A stretch of DNA of 64,000 nt from Lepas anatifera (taxonomy: Eukaryota; Arthropoda; Thecostraca; Lepadidae). The stretch spans positions 4,692,501 to 4,756,500 of the forward strand of contig JAOTON010000897.1 of the NCBI GenBank assembly GCA_034440635.1. The letters are read 5' to 3'. The translations under genes and the position numbers were made by a program. A model generated the notes under the pieces. It was not told where the DNA came from. It saw only the letters and a program-made list of their open reading frames with translations, and made no database searches. Below are positions 23,298-34,095 of the stretch, piece by piece. Positions within the stretch are counted from its first letter, which is position 1, and each line of letters opens with the position of its first letter.

Positions 23298-23990
23298 ACC
23301 AGTGTGCAAAGTATGACATTTTCACAAGATCTCGCTGGTGCGAGTGCCCTTGGAGACAGGAGCGAGTGGTGAAAATTTTACCAACCTGGTGCGAATTTGT
23401 GAGACTGGTGCGAGGAAGGTGACACTGAAAACCAAACAAATAATGGCTATGTGGTTATAAAGATACAGGAGGGGTCCTTATGAAAAGTCCTCAACTGACT
23501 AACTAACTAATAAGAGAGATAGCATTGAATCTTTTGGGTAGGAATGGGTGTGTTTTTCCCTAGTATATGGAAGATTGGTGCAAATTTTTGGTGGTTGGCG
23601 GTGCGAGAATTTTAGATGGCTGGTGCGACTTGTCTGGCCTCCAGTCTGCAAAGTATGGCAGCAGGCCAGACGAGTCGCACCAGCCATCTAAAATTCTCGC
23701 ACCACGAGCCTCCAAAAATTCGCACCAATCTGCCACATACCAGGGAAAAAATGCACCCATTCCTACCCCTACAATGCAACACTACCTTAATCATTAGTCA
23801 GTTAGTTAAGGACTTTTTATAAGGCCCTCTCCTGTGTCTTAATAGCCATTCAGTCATTATTTGTTTAGTTTAAGTTCACTAACCTCGCAAATTCGCACCA
23901 GGTTGATAAAATTCGCACCACTTGGCCCTGTCTCCAAGGGCACTCGCACCGACGAGATCTCGTCGAAAATGCCATACTTTGCACACTGGT
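23298..23990. mobile_element. Long hairpin (foldback) element, ~0.69 kb
   Basis: The left arm starts ACCAGTGTGCAAAGTATG and the right arm ends with its complement CATACTTTGCACACTGGT (to 23990). Arms of about 345 bp meet near 23645 with almost no loop. Both arms repeat GGTGCGA or TCGCACC motifs. Paired blocks such as CAGCCATCTAAAATTCTCGC and its complement are almost exact. A further copy of the central motif lies at 23989-24020. Non-coding. Confidence 0.8.
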
Positions 23991-24034
23991 CTGGCCTGCT
24001 GCCATACTTTGCAGACTTAGACATTAAAAGGTGG

Positions 24035-24245
24035 TTGGGCAGCAAGATACCTTTACTTAAAGGTATGTTCAAGAGAGATTCCTCCACGCCGGAGTGACGT
24101 CACACGGGCGTGGAGGAATTCCTTCACCTTTGGGTCGTGTGTCAAACTGCTGCTAATAGCACTGCCCACTTACAAATTTGTGAGAATACACGGTTATCAA
24201 GTTTATCTCAAATGCAATAAATGTATAAAATGTATAATGTATAAA
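24035..24245 (+). repeat. Dispersed ~210-bp repeat, copy 1
   Basis: Begins near CAAGATACCTTTACTTAAAG, contains GATTCCTCCACGCC, a CRE-like TGACGTCACA, then GGCGTGGAGGAATTCC (complement of the earlier stretch) and GAATTTGTGAGAATACACG. The same order occurs at 26846-27065. This copy ends in short AAATGTATAA/TAAATG direct repeats. Small inverted segments suggest a MITE-like origin. Confidence 0.75.
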
Positions 24246-24326
24246 ATGTAATAAATGTAAATGTAATAAATGTATTTCATCTTCATATCTGGGCCTCTTT
24301 TTGCAAAAATTGGGATATTTCATCAC

Positions 24327-25120
24327 TTAAAGGGAGATACGCAAAACAATTATTATTGTGGTTTCTTGCTATTTGAAAAAATCCTGATAACGAAACTATC
24401 AATTATTTTTGCATCTTCTGGAAAATTTTGGGAGGCCACCTACTTATCATCGAAATAGGTTAACAGTTTCGATAATATGCCCATCACTTACCCATGCCCA
24501 TACCCATTGCTTACTTTTTGTCAACTATTTAAAGTTGAAAAGTAAGGTGTTTTTATAATACAAATGTCTGTTCTCCTGTACTTGTATTAATTTTAAAAAG
24601 CTTTTAAAAACTACAAAATGAATTAGTTTGCCCTAGAAATGGAAAAACATAATTACTCAAGTCTTCAGCGGTTTGGTACCTTGGGTCTTGAGTCATTTTC
24701 TGCTTTGGCCCCAGGTTGACAAAACTTTTGCGTCAGATAGGCCATGTGACCCCGGTTTGAGAATTCCTAAACTTCAGATTGGTTAATCGTGATTTCTTTT
24801 AAACCCTATATTTCTGTTTCAAAAGAGTTTTGGAATGTTGTTTTCCAAAAGGATTTTTTTTCTGTAGTGGTCCAAGGTTTTTCATCACCCTTTAGCATAG
24901 ATATGACCTAATTCTTAGAGAAATTGATAGCCTTAGCCGTGTGTACGTCATATACATCGATATGAGGTGTACCAGTAAAGCCATCTAGAAATGTTGACTT
25001 TGAGAGCAATATTAAGGCAGTTGCAGGCCGAATTCGCAAAAATGAGAATAGGACTTCTGAAACAACTTTTTGTAACCTTTTGATATAGCCAATAAAATTT
25101 TTTCGCGTATCTCCCTTTAA
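24327..25120. mobile_element. TTAA-bounded TIR element (AGGGAGATACGC family)
   Basis: The left end TTAA plus AGGGAGATACGCAAAA (24327-24346) mirrors the right end, where TTTCGCGTATCTCCCT precedes TTAA (25101-25120). A second short copy of the right end follows (25121-25136). The interior of about 786 bp is AT-rich without a transposase-like frame. TTAA at both sides fits piggyBac-type insertion, but the ends themselves are symmetric, so the target-site assignment is tentative. Confidence 0.6.
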
Positions 25121-26149
25121 TTTCGCGTATCTCCCTTACTCTAGTGATGGGGTCATGGCACCGTGCTCAGCCGAGGCGCCGACTATCACTGTTACATTGT
25201 GATGGGACGGATACATCGAGCTGCCCGTTGTTGACCTGCTGCCTTAAGCCATGGACGCAGCGGCCATGCTGCCCGTGCCACCTGGGGACGAGGGCGACGC
25301 GTGGACGAGGGGATGGTATCCCCGGCCTAACACAATTTACAATCAATATCAAGGGCCTTAGTATATGCTGCTCCGCTGGCTTTCCGTCGCTATGTTGAAG
25401 ATAGTGGACCCTTCGTCGGCTACTGGGAATTACATTAAAGGCTGACAAAACAAGATTCGTCTTCCTCTAAAGCGGACCATGTACACAAGAAAGCAGCTGC
25501 TGAGTGACATTAATGACGCCACGAGAAGAATAGAACATTACGCCGAAAAACTTGGGGATCAGCAAAAAAGTGAAGGCGAGCTTATCAATGTTTTTACCTC
25601 AATTCACACGTGTTAAATTGATCTCAGCTCTCATTAGTGGTACCAGTTTTTTTTTGCTACTAGGGAGTGACATGTGCAGTGCAGGGGGGACTCACTGCAT
25701 AGGCTGTGAATGTGATATGGAAGATAACTGTGATAATCGTACAATGGCATTACAAGACGCATAATACTTGCCCCTGATCTGTCAAAAGACCTGGCGGTGG
25801 ATGCCTCAGTGACAGTAAATGTGTGCTGTGTCTGTTCCCCGGACGCCGGTGGCTTGCGTAGACAGGCCGTTACCTGTATGCGTGTCCCGCCGGCGTTTTG
25901 GCAGAGGTGTGGTGGGCTGGCATGCGTGTTGTGGCTAACAGGCTGCAATAATCCATGCCAGAACACTCACTGCTGAATAGTGTTTCGCTATGGCGCATAG
26001 TTAGAGTAATAGCTCCTAATATGGCCATGACATGCTAAATGTGATAGGTGGCACTAGTATCGGTCTTTGGCGTAACATAATTGATCAGGGCTACAAATAT
26101 GGCCATTAAGATCTGAGCTGTAATAGGAGGCGCTGTTATCTGGTGTCGA
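25121..26149. other. Intergenic, no clear gene
   Basis: Contains a GC-rich stretch (25140-25330) and one short coding-like segment (annotated separately at 25479-25616). It ends in mixed sequence with ATCTGAGCTGTAATAGGAGG. Nothing else recognisable. Confidence 0.4.
25479..25616 (+). CDS. Possible short coding fragment, unknown
   Basis: An ATG-initiated frame of 45 codons ending in TAA, open upstream for a further 11 codons. The product is charged and helical-looking (residues such as TRKQLLSDINDATRRIEHY), suggesting a coiled-coil piece. Composition looks more coding-like than the surroundings, but no family was recognised and it could be a transposon relic or chance frame. Confidence 0.2.
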   Translation: MYTRKQLLSDINDATRRIEHYAEKLGDQQKSEGELINVFTSIHTC

Positions 26150-26620
26150 TCTGCCACCCTGATGTGGGTAACTTGACCGTGGTTCAATGTGTGGCCACTG
26201 GTGGCGTGGGGCGCACCAAATAAGTGATATAGATGGCGCTGATGTACAACTTAAATGACTGGTCAATTGAACACAGCCTGGGTTGCTCTGGTGCCTGGAC
26301 CTGAAACTCTAGATATGTTTTGTTATTGTCATTTGAAATTCCTATTGTATAATGCGTGGTTTTGGAGCGATTTTTGTCTTCCCGTGCAACTGTGGGAACT
26401 TGACGGTGGTTCAAGGTTTGATCGCTATTGGCGTGGAACGCACCAGAAAGGATCGATATAGATGGCGCTGAGTTGCAATCCAAATGACTGGTAATTTGGT
26501 CATGCTCTGGTTGCTCCGGTTCACGCACCTGAAACTACTTATGTTAGTGTAATTTGAAGCTCCTATTTTCCAATGCGTGGCTTTGAAGTAATTCTGTCGT
26601 AAAGCCTTCTGTCGTTCTTG
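26150..26620 (+). repeat. Two tandem copies of a ~230-bp repeat
   Basis: Copy 1 from about 26165 and copy 2 from about 26395 share AACTTGACCGTGGTTCAA, GGCGTGGGGCGCACCA, ATATAGATGGCGCTGA, AAATGACTGGT, GCACCTGAAACT and CAATGCGTGG in the same order with moderate divergence. Non-coding. Confidence 0.75.
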
Positions 26621-26744
26621 CTGCCAAGTTGCCTGAGGCGGATGTTGCTGACTGTAGATAGATAAACGCTCCCACTATGATGGTGGGGAACTGGTGAAAA
26701 GAAAATAAATAAAAAGTTAGACAATTTTTTCATGTTCTATTCTA

Positions 26745-27200
26745 TGAAGTTTGACGTCACATCCGGTGATCTGCACTTGCTGTTGGAGGGGGCTGGCTAG
26801 GCAGTGCCTAATGTGCCTCTATGGAAGCGCCGGCACTGTTAGCTCAAGATACCTTTACTTAAAGGTACATTCAAGAGGGATTCCTCCACGCCCAAGTGAC
26901 GTCACACGGGCGTGGAGGAATTCCTTCACCCTTTGGCCGTGTATCAAACTGCTGCTAATGGCACTGCCCGCTTACGAATTTGTGAGAATACACGCTAATC
27001 AAGTTTATCCGAAATGCAATAAATACGCATTTGATCTTCGATTCTGGGCCTCTATGCAAAAATTTGGATCTTAAATCATTTAATTTTCCCATGTTATACG
27101 CCACGAGGTGTGACGTCACATCTTGTTGTTGGACGTCACGCTTGCTGTTGGAGGGGGCTGTCAGCTAGGGCGTTCTGTCGCGTTTCATGGTACCTGGGAA
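26745..27200 (+). repeat. Dispersed ~210-bp repeat, copy 2, between two short direct repeats
   Basis: Core 26846-27065 is the second copy of the 24035-24245 repeat (ACCTTTACTTAAAGGTAC, GTGACGTCACACGGGCGTGG, GAATTTGTGAGAATACACG). It is bracketed by two related ~90-bp segments (26748-26845 and 27105-27190), each with TGTGACGTCACATC-like sequence and CTTGCTGTTGGAGGGGGCTG. Confidence 0.65.
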
Positions 27201-27662
27201 GAATATGGGCACCTAATACGCGTCCAGCTAATGCCTCATCGTCGCCAATAATCGTAGGGGTGAAGCTATTCTGGTGCCCATTGAGCTCACTTGGTGCCCC
27301 CTCGGCTGGTCAAAGGCCATATGAACCTATCTGGAGCCAATTGAGCTAATCTGATGACTCAATCTCTGAAGGTCAATGAGCTAGTCTAGTCCCTGGGGGA
27401 AGATTGAACTGTTATGGGAGGGGGGGGACTCTGATCCACATCATGGGTCCCCTGAGCTGATCTTGAATAGATGTGGAGTAAGAAAACAAGGCCAACCACC
27501 ATCATCTCGGAGGCCACTGAGCTATAGTCTAGTCCCTGGCAGCACAGCTGAGGGACAGCTGCCCTGTGGGGCTCTATGTTACACTAGGTGGTCCCCGGGC
27601 TGGTCTTGAATAGATGATCACCATAAATTCAAGACAGCCTTTAGAAAACTCCTAAAATATTA

Positions 27663-27711
<49 letters not shown>

Positions 27712-28509
27712 GTCATATGGATATCCCTATGGTCACAAAGGAATAGGGGCATACCAGGGATATGACCCTACAGGGCATAGGGGCAGCCACTGAACAAAGT
27801 GAGGAAGGTGACTGGATTAGGTAGTTCGGGAAAATACAATCCTACAAACAATGGCTTCTGCAGTAAAAAATAAACAACTAACTTTGCCTTGAATTGAGGG
27901 ATATTTCCCCAATACAAATTTATCTTTTAAAAACGCGGCACCAAAAAACGTGGAATGAAAACCTTGCACGAAAAATAAGGAACATCAATTACATACCCAA
28001 AAGCAAATATTTCTTCAAACTAGTCCTCAAAAAGTTATTTATTGATCATTATTCATATGACCATTCGCCCAAAACTGTTAGAGTTAGATAAGATTACACC
28101 ACCTTCTCCTGAATGAGCTAGCTTATAGGCTGTTTTTTCTTCTTTTTTTCTAAAGGCAGAAAATTAACAGAGCTCCTAAATGTGAGATAGGTCTCCAGTT
28201 CACCAAAGTTACTACAAATTTGCGGCAGTCTCCAATTGAATATTGTTATTTTGAGCATATATTGCTGTCCCCGGAATTGTAGTGTCGTCCCTATACGGCA
28301 GCTAAATTAAGTGCACCGGGGGTGACCAGCTGCAACTGAATCTCAGGCCCTAATAAATTAAAGGTTAATGAAAGTCGTAGACGGGCTTCGACCTCCCGTC
28401 TTTTATCACCAGCACCACCGTTTTTCAAACCATGCCAAAAGTCATACGCTGTGATACCCCTCTCAAACCCGGGCGACAAAAACCGTAATCCCCCTTTCAC
28501 TCCTTAACA
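27201..28509. other. No gene recognised; includes (TA)n at 27665-27708
   Basis: Mixed sequence with TGAGCTAGTCTAGTCCCTGG-type short repeats (27370-27540), a perfect TA dinucleotide run of about 44 bp at 27665-27708, then AT-rich sequence. Short frames at 27894-28091 and 28291-28500 look basic or repeat-derived and match no family I can name. Confidence 0.5.
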
Positions 28510-30145
28510 TTGGTGTCCGTCCGCCAGATCCGCTGCCCGCTGCCACTGTATTTAGAGGAGGCACAAGAGGACCGGTTCAGGCGCGCCGCTGTTGTACCAT
28601 CCCGGTGCTGAGTGTCATCGCGGTGTCTGTCGGCGTGCGGCACCTTCATCTGTTACCGGCCGGGGGGCCTGAGGGACCGATTCAAGTGACTGCTGCCGCT
28701 GGTCGCCTACTGCTTTAGTACCGGCCCCGGCGCAACGTGTGGGTACGACCGGGGTGCGACCCGAGGGGAGACCCGGACACCTGGAGCTGCTGTTCAGCTG
28801 TCCAACTCTGTTCTGTCCAGCCTCTGTTGAAGTCAAGTGATATCATCTCGGATGTGCCTACACGTCGTCGACTGCAGGAGAGGATCCCGCTGGAGTTGCG
28901 ATGGGGTGATAGTCGTGGCCTCTCTTCTTCGCCTACCGGCTGCCGGTGGTCCCTGGGGGCCCGGTGTAGTTCGCTAGTGCCGCGAGCGTCGTCCCGACAT
29001 CGCACATGTGCGCGGGCTGGAGTTTCTCCTGTGATGGAGGCTCGGCGTAAAACGTTTTTGGCCGGGGCAGGCCTTTATCTATCGGCGCGGGATCGTCGTG
29101 CACCGCTGGCTGGCGGCGCCTTCTGGCCGGGCGGCTCCTGCGGTCTCTGCCTCTGGATGCCTGCTCATGAGGTGCCTGTCTCTGCGCGGTGTCCGGGGAA
29201 GAAGGGGATCATAGAGTCCGACTTTTCAAGTTTGGCGGTGTATCGTCGTCTCTGCCGCCGCCGATCTCAGCGATCGCCTCTACCGGTGGCCCTCTTGGCC
29301 CCGACGTTGTGCGCTGGCGGCGCGGGCAGCGCCCCCGGCGTCGCCGATCTGCGGAGGATAAGGTTTATTCTGCGGTGGGGGTGCGGCGTCAAACTTCCTC
29401 GGATACGGCGGTCTTCGTCTGTCGACGCGGGACCGGTTCTGCGCCTCCGGCTGGGCATCGGGGTGGCGGCGCCTCCTGGACGGGTGGCTCCGCGGGTTCC
29501 GGAGAGGGGAGATCAAGGAGTCCGCCCCCTCGAGTCTGACGGTATGTCTCCTGGGCGGCGGGGCCGGTGGCGAGGATTCTTCGGAGGGCCCCGCCGCCGC
29601 GGGACTTCCCAGAGCGGAGTCGGGGAAGTTCTTGGGCTGCCGAGACGGTGAGTTGTCCTGCGGCCGATCAGCCGGGTCCCATCCCCGGCGGGGGTCGGCT
29701 GCGAGTCGAGGGGCCGGGCTTCAGAGTCCGGTTGTTGCTGCCCGGGTGGACAAAGCGTTGTGCGTTTCGCCGGGGCGGTGTAGTGGATTCGCCGGGTCTA
29801 CGTTGCTGATGCTGGGCTGTGTCTGCGCAGTGTGAGACCGCCTCCGTATTTTATTGGTGTCGCTCACGCCTTAGCTGTGTGTTGTTTGTGCCGATCTTGT
29901 ACCGCTCATTATCATCGTGATGTATTTGTTCACTCACCCGGCCGGTGGGCGTCTGCTGGGCTCCGGGCCCGTGCCCGTCTGGGCGTAATTTAGAGCGCTC
30001 GCGCCGTCGGCGGTCACGGGTTCGGGGCCCAGCGCCTCCGTGTGTAGTTTATCTTTGCCCACCACGGCCGGGGCTTGTTTTCTTGTTTTTTTTTTAAATC
30101 ACTGTATGGATCATGTATCGCCCCGTAGTGTGAATATACGTGTAT
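28510..30145 (+). mobile_element. GC-rich element, copy 1 (unclassified, probably retroelement)
   Basis: Shares two blocks with 30988-33121. The 5' block carries GCTGCCGGTGGTCCCTGGG (28937 onward) and CTCCTGTGATGGAGGC (29025-29040). The 3' block (about 29755-30142) carries GGGCGTAATTTAGAGCGCTC and ends GTGTGAATATACGTGTATG. Frames at 29034-29651 and 29189-29539 are Arg/Gly/Ser-rich and broken. One may be a gag-like ORF1 remnant, but no catalytic motif is visible. It has no poly(A) tail and no LTR was found. Confidence 0.5.
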
Positions 30146-30269
30146 GCTATCAAAAGCAAGTGCAGACAATCAACTGAAAAAAGACACTGAGGTGGACAAA
30201 AAATAGCATTTCATCAACTAGAAGCAGACAGCGAACATACAAAATATTAGGATCAGAGAAAGCTCTGCA

Positions 30270-30745
30270 TTATTTTTTCAGATGTGATTGTGGGCCCCCT
30301 TGCACTGCAGGTTGTGTGCACCGACCTTGCCCACAAATGTTCTAGGCTTCATTCACAATGTGCCTGCTGCTGGTGCAATCATATCATTTGTTGGATTTTA
30401 TCATGTCTTGTCATTTTGTTTTTCTCAGCATACGATAAAGCAGTGTGTGTGTGTGTGTTGGAAAGGTGCTTATATTTCCAAAAGAAAAGATCAAGATCAG
30501 ATTGATGTGAATTAATGGAGAAGGGAGACTGGTAATGCTCCATGAAGAAACAAAACTTATGTTTGCAAGCTTCACATTTGTTCCAGCATGTGATTGTGGC
30601 TCCCTCTTGTACTGTGGATTGTGTGCATTGGATTTATCATGCTGTGCAATTGTGTTTTCCTCAGCATGGGATTAAGCAGTGTCTGGGTGTTGAGCAGGTG
30701 TTTGTGCGTTCCCGAAAGAAGATATCAAGATCAGATTGATGTAGC
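30270..30745 (+). repeat. Two tandem copies of a ~230-bp repeat
   Basis: Copy 1 (30280-30510) and copy 2 (30585-30745) share ATGTGATTGTGG, GTTGTGTGCA, CTCAGCAT, TAAAGCAGTGT and GATCAAGATCAGATTGATG in order. Copy 1 contains a short TG run (30443-30456). Non-coding. Confidence 0.7.
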
Positions 30746-30889
30746 TCAATAGAGAAGGAAGGAGGCAGACCGCTAGGAAGAAAAATCAACTGTTTAAATA
30801 TTACATACTTTTATACCTTTAGCCTTGTTTCAGGGGAAGATTGAGTAATTTCTTGCTATTCCTGGATCTTGGAAAATATTGAGAAACAA

Positions 30890-30987
30890 GGCCAGAGAGA
30901 GGAGACAGACCTAAACGGGCCTCAAAGATGAAAAACCCCATTAACCACTATTCAATAGGAAAAACCCATATCATGACGCATTCCTGC
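30890..30987 (-). repeat. ~270-bp satellite, fragment left of insertion
   Basis: Matches the satellite array at 33122-34095: AAACCCCATTAACCACTATT, AATAGGAAAAACCCATATCAT and GACGCATTCC. The match stops at ATTCC, where the GC-rich element begins. The array resumes at 33122 after the element. Confidence 0.7.
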
Positions 30988-31077
30988 TGCCGGTGGTCCC
31001 TGGGACTCGGCGTGTCCACTGGTGCTGCTAGCGCTGTCCCGGCGTCGCGGATCTGCGCGAGCTTGAGTTGCTCCTGT

Positions 31078-31680
31078 GATGGAGGCACTGCCCAGGGCGT
31101 CTTCGTCGGGGCGGTTCTTCGTCTGTCGATCTGCGTCGTTTGAACCGAGATGAGACCGACCTTCTGGAGCTTGATCGCCGGGGAGCGTTGGTGGAGCAGC
31201 TGGTGCGGCGCCAGCCTCCTCATGCCCTCTTCAGGCCTCTTGCGCGGACACGCGTCGGAACTACTGTTACCGGCGTCCCCCGACCAACGTACAACCGCCA
31301 ACCAACAACCGCCGACCAACGTACCGGAGGGCGGCAGTACGGCGACCAGGCGGTCACCCGCCTACAGGACCATATGCCCCAGCACCCTCTGGTCGACCGG
31401 CCTACCTTCGAGTCGCAGGTCAAACGGCGCGGCTTCACCGACGACCTCGGCCGGTTCCAACAGCTGCTCGAGGAGCGGCCGATGATGTCTTGCGCCTACA
31501 TCTACTGCGGTGTTGGACGCCTTCGTCAGCGGCACCAACACCGAGGCCGGCGCGACCGGGGACATCTCCGGCATCTCAGACGTCGAGGCGTTCTTGGTGG
31601 GGTTAGACGCACAACCTCTTGAGTTCAGGCGTCTGTGTTCTGAAAGATATGACCTTAAAAGGCCGGTTAGACTGAAATAA
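31078..31680 (+). pseudogene. Unidentified protein with frameshifts, poly(A) signal downstream
   Basis: ATG at 31078 lies in the context CCTGTGATGGAGGC, shared with element copy 1. The first frame ends after about 24 codons. A second frame, open from before 31140, runs about 125 codons (DETDLLELDRRG, then PTFESQVKRRGF and LGRFQQLLEERP). A third frame then carries LDAFVSGTNTEAG to DLKRPVRLK and stops at 31678-31680. AATAAA follows at 31723-31728. The segments read smoothly as one protein with two frame changes (near 31145 and 31512). I do not recognise the family. It may be a retroelement protein or a retrocopied host gene. Confidence 0.4.
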
Positions 31681-31904
31681 AAGGTTAACACCCAGGTGAC
31701 AAAGGCAGCATTTACAGAGTATAATAAAGACTATGTGATTCTAATACTGAACTGAACCAACCAATATTAGGACAAAAGAACCGTTCGTACTATTGATAGA
31801 TATCTGAACTGAAGTTGTTACGAGACCAGTTTATATTTTATGGTAAAGATCTATGTCTTTCAGAAAAGGCACAACATGGTGGAGCAAATAATTATCTTTG
31901 TCTC

Positions 31905-32475
31905 CAAGCAAAGTTCACAGAGACAGTGGAGTATTGCGCTGTCTGCAGATTGACAGCAGGTTAGCTCGTTCGGCCTGAAATTTGGGGCATGTTACAACGA
32001 TATGTTCCACATCTATCCGAATGTCGCAGAGGTCGCATACAGGAGGTGGGTCTCTATCCATTATAAAACCATGTGTTAATCTGGTGTGTCCAACATGTAG
32101 CCTAGCCAACACAATTTGCTCTCGTCTATCGCTTCTATTTGACGAACTCCAATCTCCCGGTTCTTTTTTATGAATTTGAGGTTAGTCCGTCTGTTAGTCC
32201 CTTGCCACTGATTTAGGGTATATCTATTCATGCATTTTTTCAATATGCAACCAAATTCAGACCAGTGCACATCCATATCCTCGACGTGTTCGTAGTTAAG
32301 GGCTCGTCTGGCCTGCTGGTCAGCCCTCTCGTTGCCCGGAATACCGCAGTGACTGGGGATCTACGCAATGTTAATCCGGAAATCGTCAAGAATCAAGTCG
32401 TGATACAGTTGCCGGATCTCTATGGTGGCTGGGGACTGGTCATCAGTGTTAACTATTTTTTGAATGGCTGAAAAA
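31905..32475 (-). pseudogene. LINE ORF2 C-terminal fragment (RNase H and zinc knuckle)
   Basis: Reading on the minus strand from 32475: an RNase H-like segment (SFSAIQKIVN) and IPSHCGIPGNERADQQAR, the typical RNase H end of I-like or Jockey-like LINEs. A linker with NRRTNLKFIKKNREIG follows. After a frame break comes ARLHVGHTRLTHGF, then a CDLC/H/C zinc-knuckle-like motif and HIVVTCPKF. An in-frame TAG replaces the Trp expected before IPSHCG (near 32358) and a frame shift lies near 32090. The endonuclease and reverse transcriptase domains are absent, so this is a dead fragment, probably nested in the surrounding element. Confidence 0.8.
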
Positions 32476-32476
32476 G

Positions 32477-32643
32477 AGTGGAGGCGGATGGCGAGGAGTC
32501 AGACTTTGCCGAGGACCGGGAGACTGAGGACAGTGAGGGGGAGGCTGGTGTCACTGGTGCCGGCGAGGAGGCTGACGTCACTGCTGCCGGCGAGGAGGAG
32601 TCTGACGTCACTGGTGCCGACGTCGTGACAGCTCGTCCGTAGC
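32477..32643 (+). pseudogene. Acidic C-terminal coding segment, unknown
   Basis: Open frame ending in TAG (32641-32643) rich in Glu, Asp, Gly, Ala and Thr, with an imperfect internal repeat (VTGAGEE, VTAAGEEESDV, VTGADVV). It is followed directly by the 3' region conserved between both element copies, suggesting the tail of an element-encoded protein. The upstream part was probably interrupted by the LINE fragment. No domain recognised. Confidence 0.35.
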
Positions 32644-33121
32644 TCCTCTCTATACTTCACGGGCCGTGACTCCGGTTTGTTTTCTTAAATTAATAAAAGC
32701 GCTGAAACTGACTGAGGTGTCGCGCGTTCCGCCGGGGGCGGCGTGGTGGATTGTCCGTCGTCCGAGTCTGCGTGGATGATGGGGCGCTGCTCCCCTGGGC
32801 GGTGTCAGCACACTCTAAGGCCACCTCCATGTTTATTTGGTTTCGCTCACGTTTTAACTGTGTTTTGTTTGTCCCGCTCATGCGTTCATCATCCCCTGAT
32901 TTATTTTCCACGCACCCGGCCGGTAGACGTCTGCCGGGCTCCGAGCCCGTGCCCGTCTGGGCGTAATTTAGAGCGCTCGCGCCGTCGGCGACCACGGGCT
33001 TGGGGCTCGGCGCCTCCGTTTATAATTTTTCTTTGTCCACCTCAGTCGGCCGGGGCTTGTTTTAGGGTCGCTGTACGTTTCATGTACCGCCGTAGTGTGA
33101 ATATACGTGTATGGTTGTAGA

Positions 33122-34095
33122 ATAATTCCATATGAAAGGGTTATATTTCCCAATGATAATCCAACCATAATTTTAGTGATGGGCCTATACTAGAAAAAAA
33201 TTGAAATTTTGCCGAATAGGTTGGACTACTTTGATTTTCTTCAAAATTGGTATATAGGACCTTTATGCTAAAACGAAAAATTGGGCTGGAGAACATGGCT
33301 GTTGCATTGATTAAAAGGGGCCCTAAAAAAGTTTTGAAGATAAAAAACCCTATTATCCACCAATCAATACTTAAAAACATTATCATGATGCATATCATAT
33401 GAAAGGCATCTATTTCCAAAAGAAAATCCAACCATCATTTTAGTGATGTAACCCACAGGAGCCCCACTAGGGAAATTTTAACATTTTGACGAATAGGGCC
33501 GACTACTTAGACATTCTTCCAAATTGGTATGTAGGACCTTCATACCAAAAGGAAAAATCTGGCTGAAGAACATGCCCGTTGCTTTGGTTAGAAGGGGTCC
33601 AAAAGGGTCTCGAAGATTCAAAAACCCTATTGTCCTCTAATTGATAGGAAAAAACTATCATGCTGCATTCCATATGAAAGGGTTCTATTTTCCAATGATA
33701 ATCCAAACATCATTTTGGTGATGTGGGCCCATAGGGCCCCACTAGGGCAAGTATAAAAAATTGGCAAATAGGGTGGACTTCTTCGATTTTCTTCAATTTT
33801 GGCGAGGACCTTCATACCAAAAGGAAAAGCTACCTGAAAAAGATTCCCGTTGCATTGATTAAAAATGGCCGTAAAAGGGACTCAAACATTCAAAAACCCC
33901 ATTATCCACCATTCAATAAGAAAAAAACATATGATGCATTTCATATGAAAATGTTCTATTTCTCAAAGATAATCCAACCCTAATTTTAGTGATGGGGCCC
34001 ATAGGGGCCCCGCTAGGGTAGTTTTAAAATTTTGGTGAATAGGGTGAACTACTTGGAATGTCTTGAAAATTGGTATATAGGACCTTGCAATGTGG
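33122..34095 (-). repeat. ~270-bp satellite, about four copies
   Basis: Unit starts marked by CATATGAAAGG-like sequence at about 33128, 33395, 33672 and 33944. Each unit contains AATCCAACCATCATTTTAG, GATGGGCCCATAGGGGCCCC, TTGGTATATAGGACCTTCAT and AACCCTATTATCCACC. The period is 265-280 bp. The array is interrupted on the left by the element at 30988-33121. Confidence 0.8.

Larger units (their letters stand above)
30988..33121 (+). mobile_element. GC-rich element, copy 2, inserted in the 270-bp satellite
   Basis: Begins TGCTGCCGGTGGTCCCTGGG immediately after satellite ATTCC and ends after GTGTGAATATACGTGTATGG, followed by ATTCC and satellite again. ATTCC could be a 5-bp target-site duplication. 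It holds an unidentified coding segment (31078-31680), a minus-strand LINE fragment (31905-32475, probably nested), an acidic C-terminal coding segment (32477-32643) and the 3' region shared with copy 1 (32700-33117). Class unknown. The shared end and insertion junction support mobility. Confidence 0.55.
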
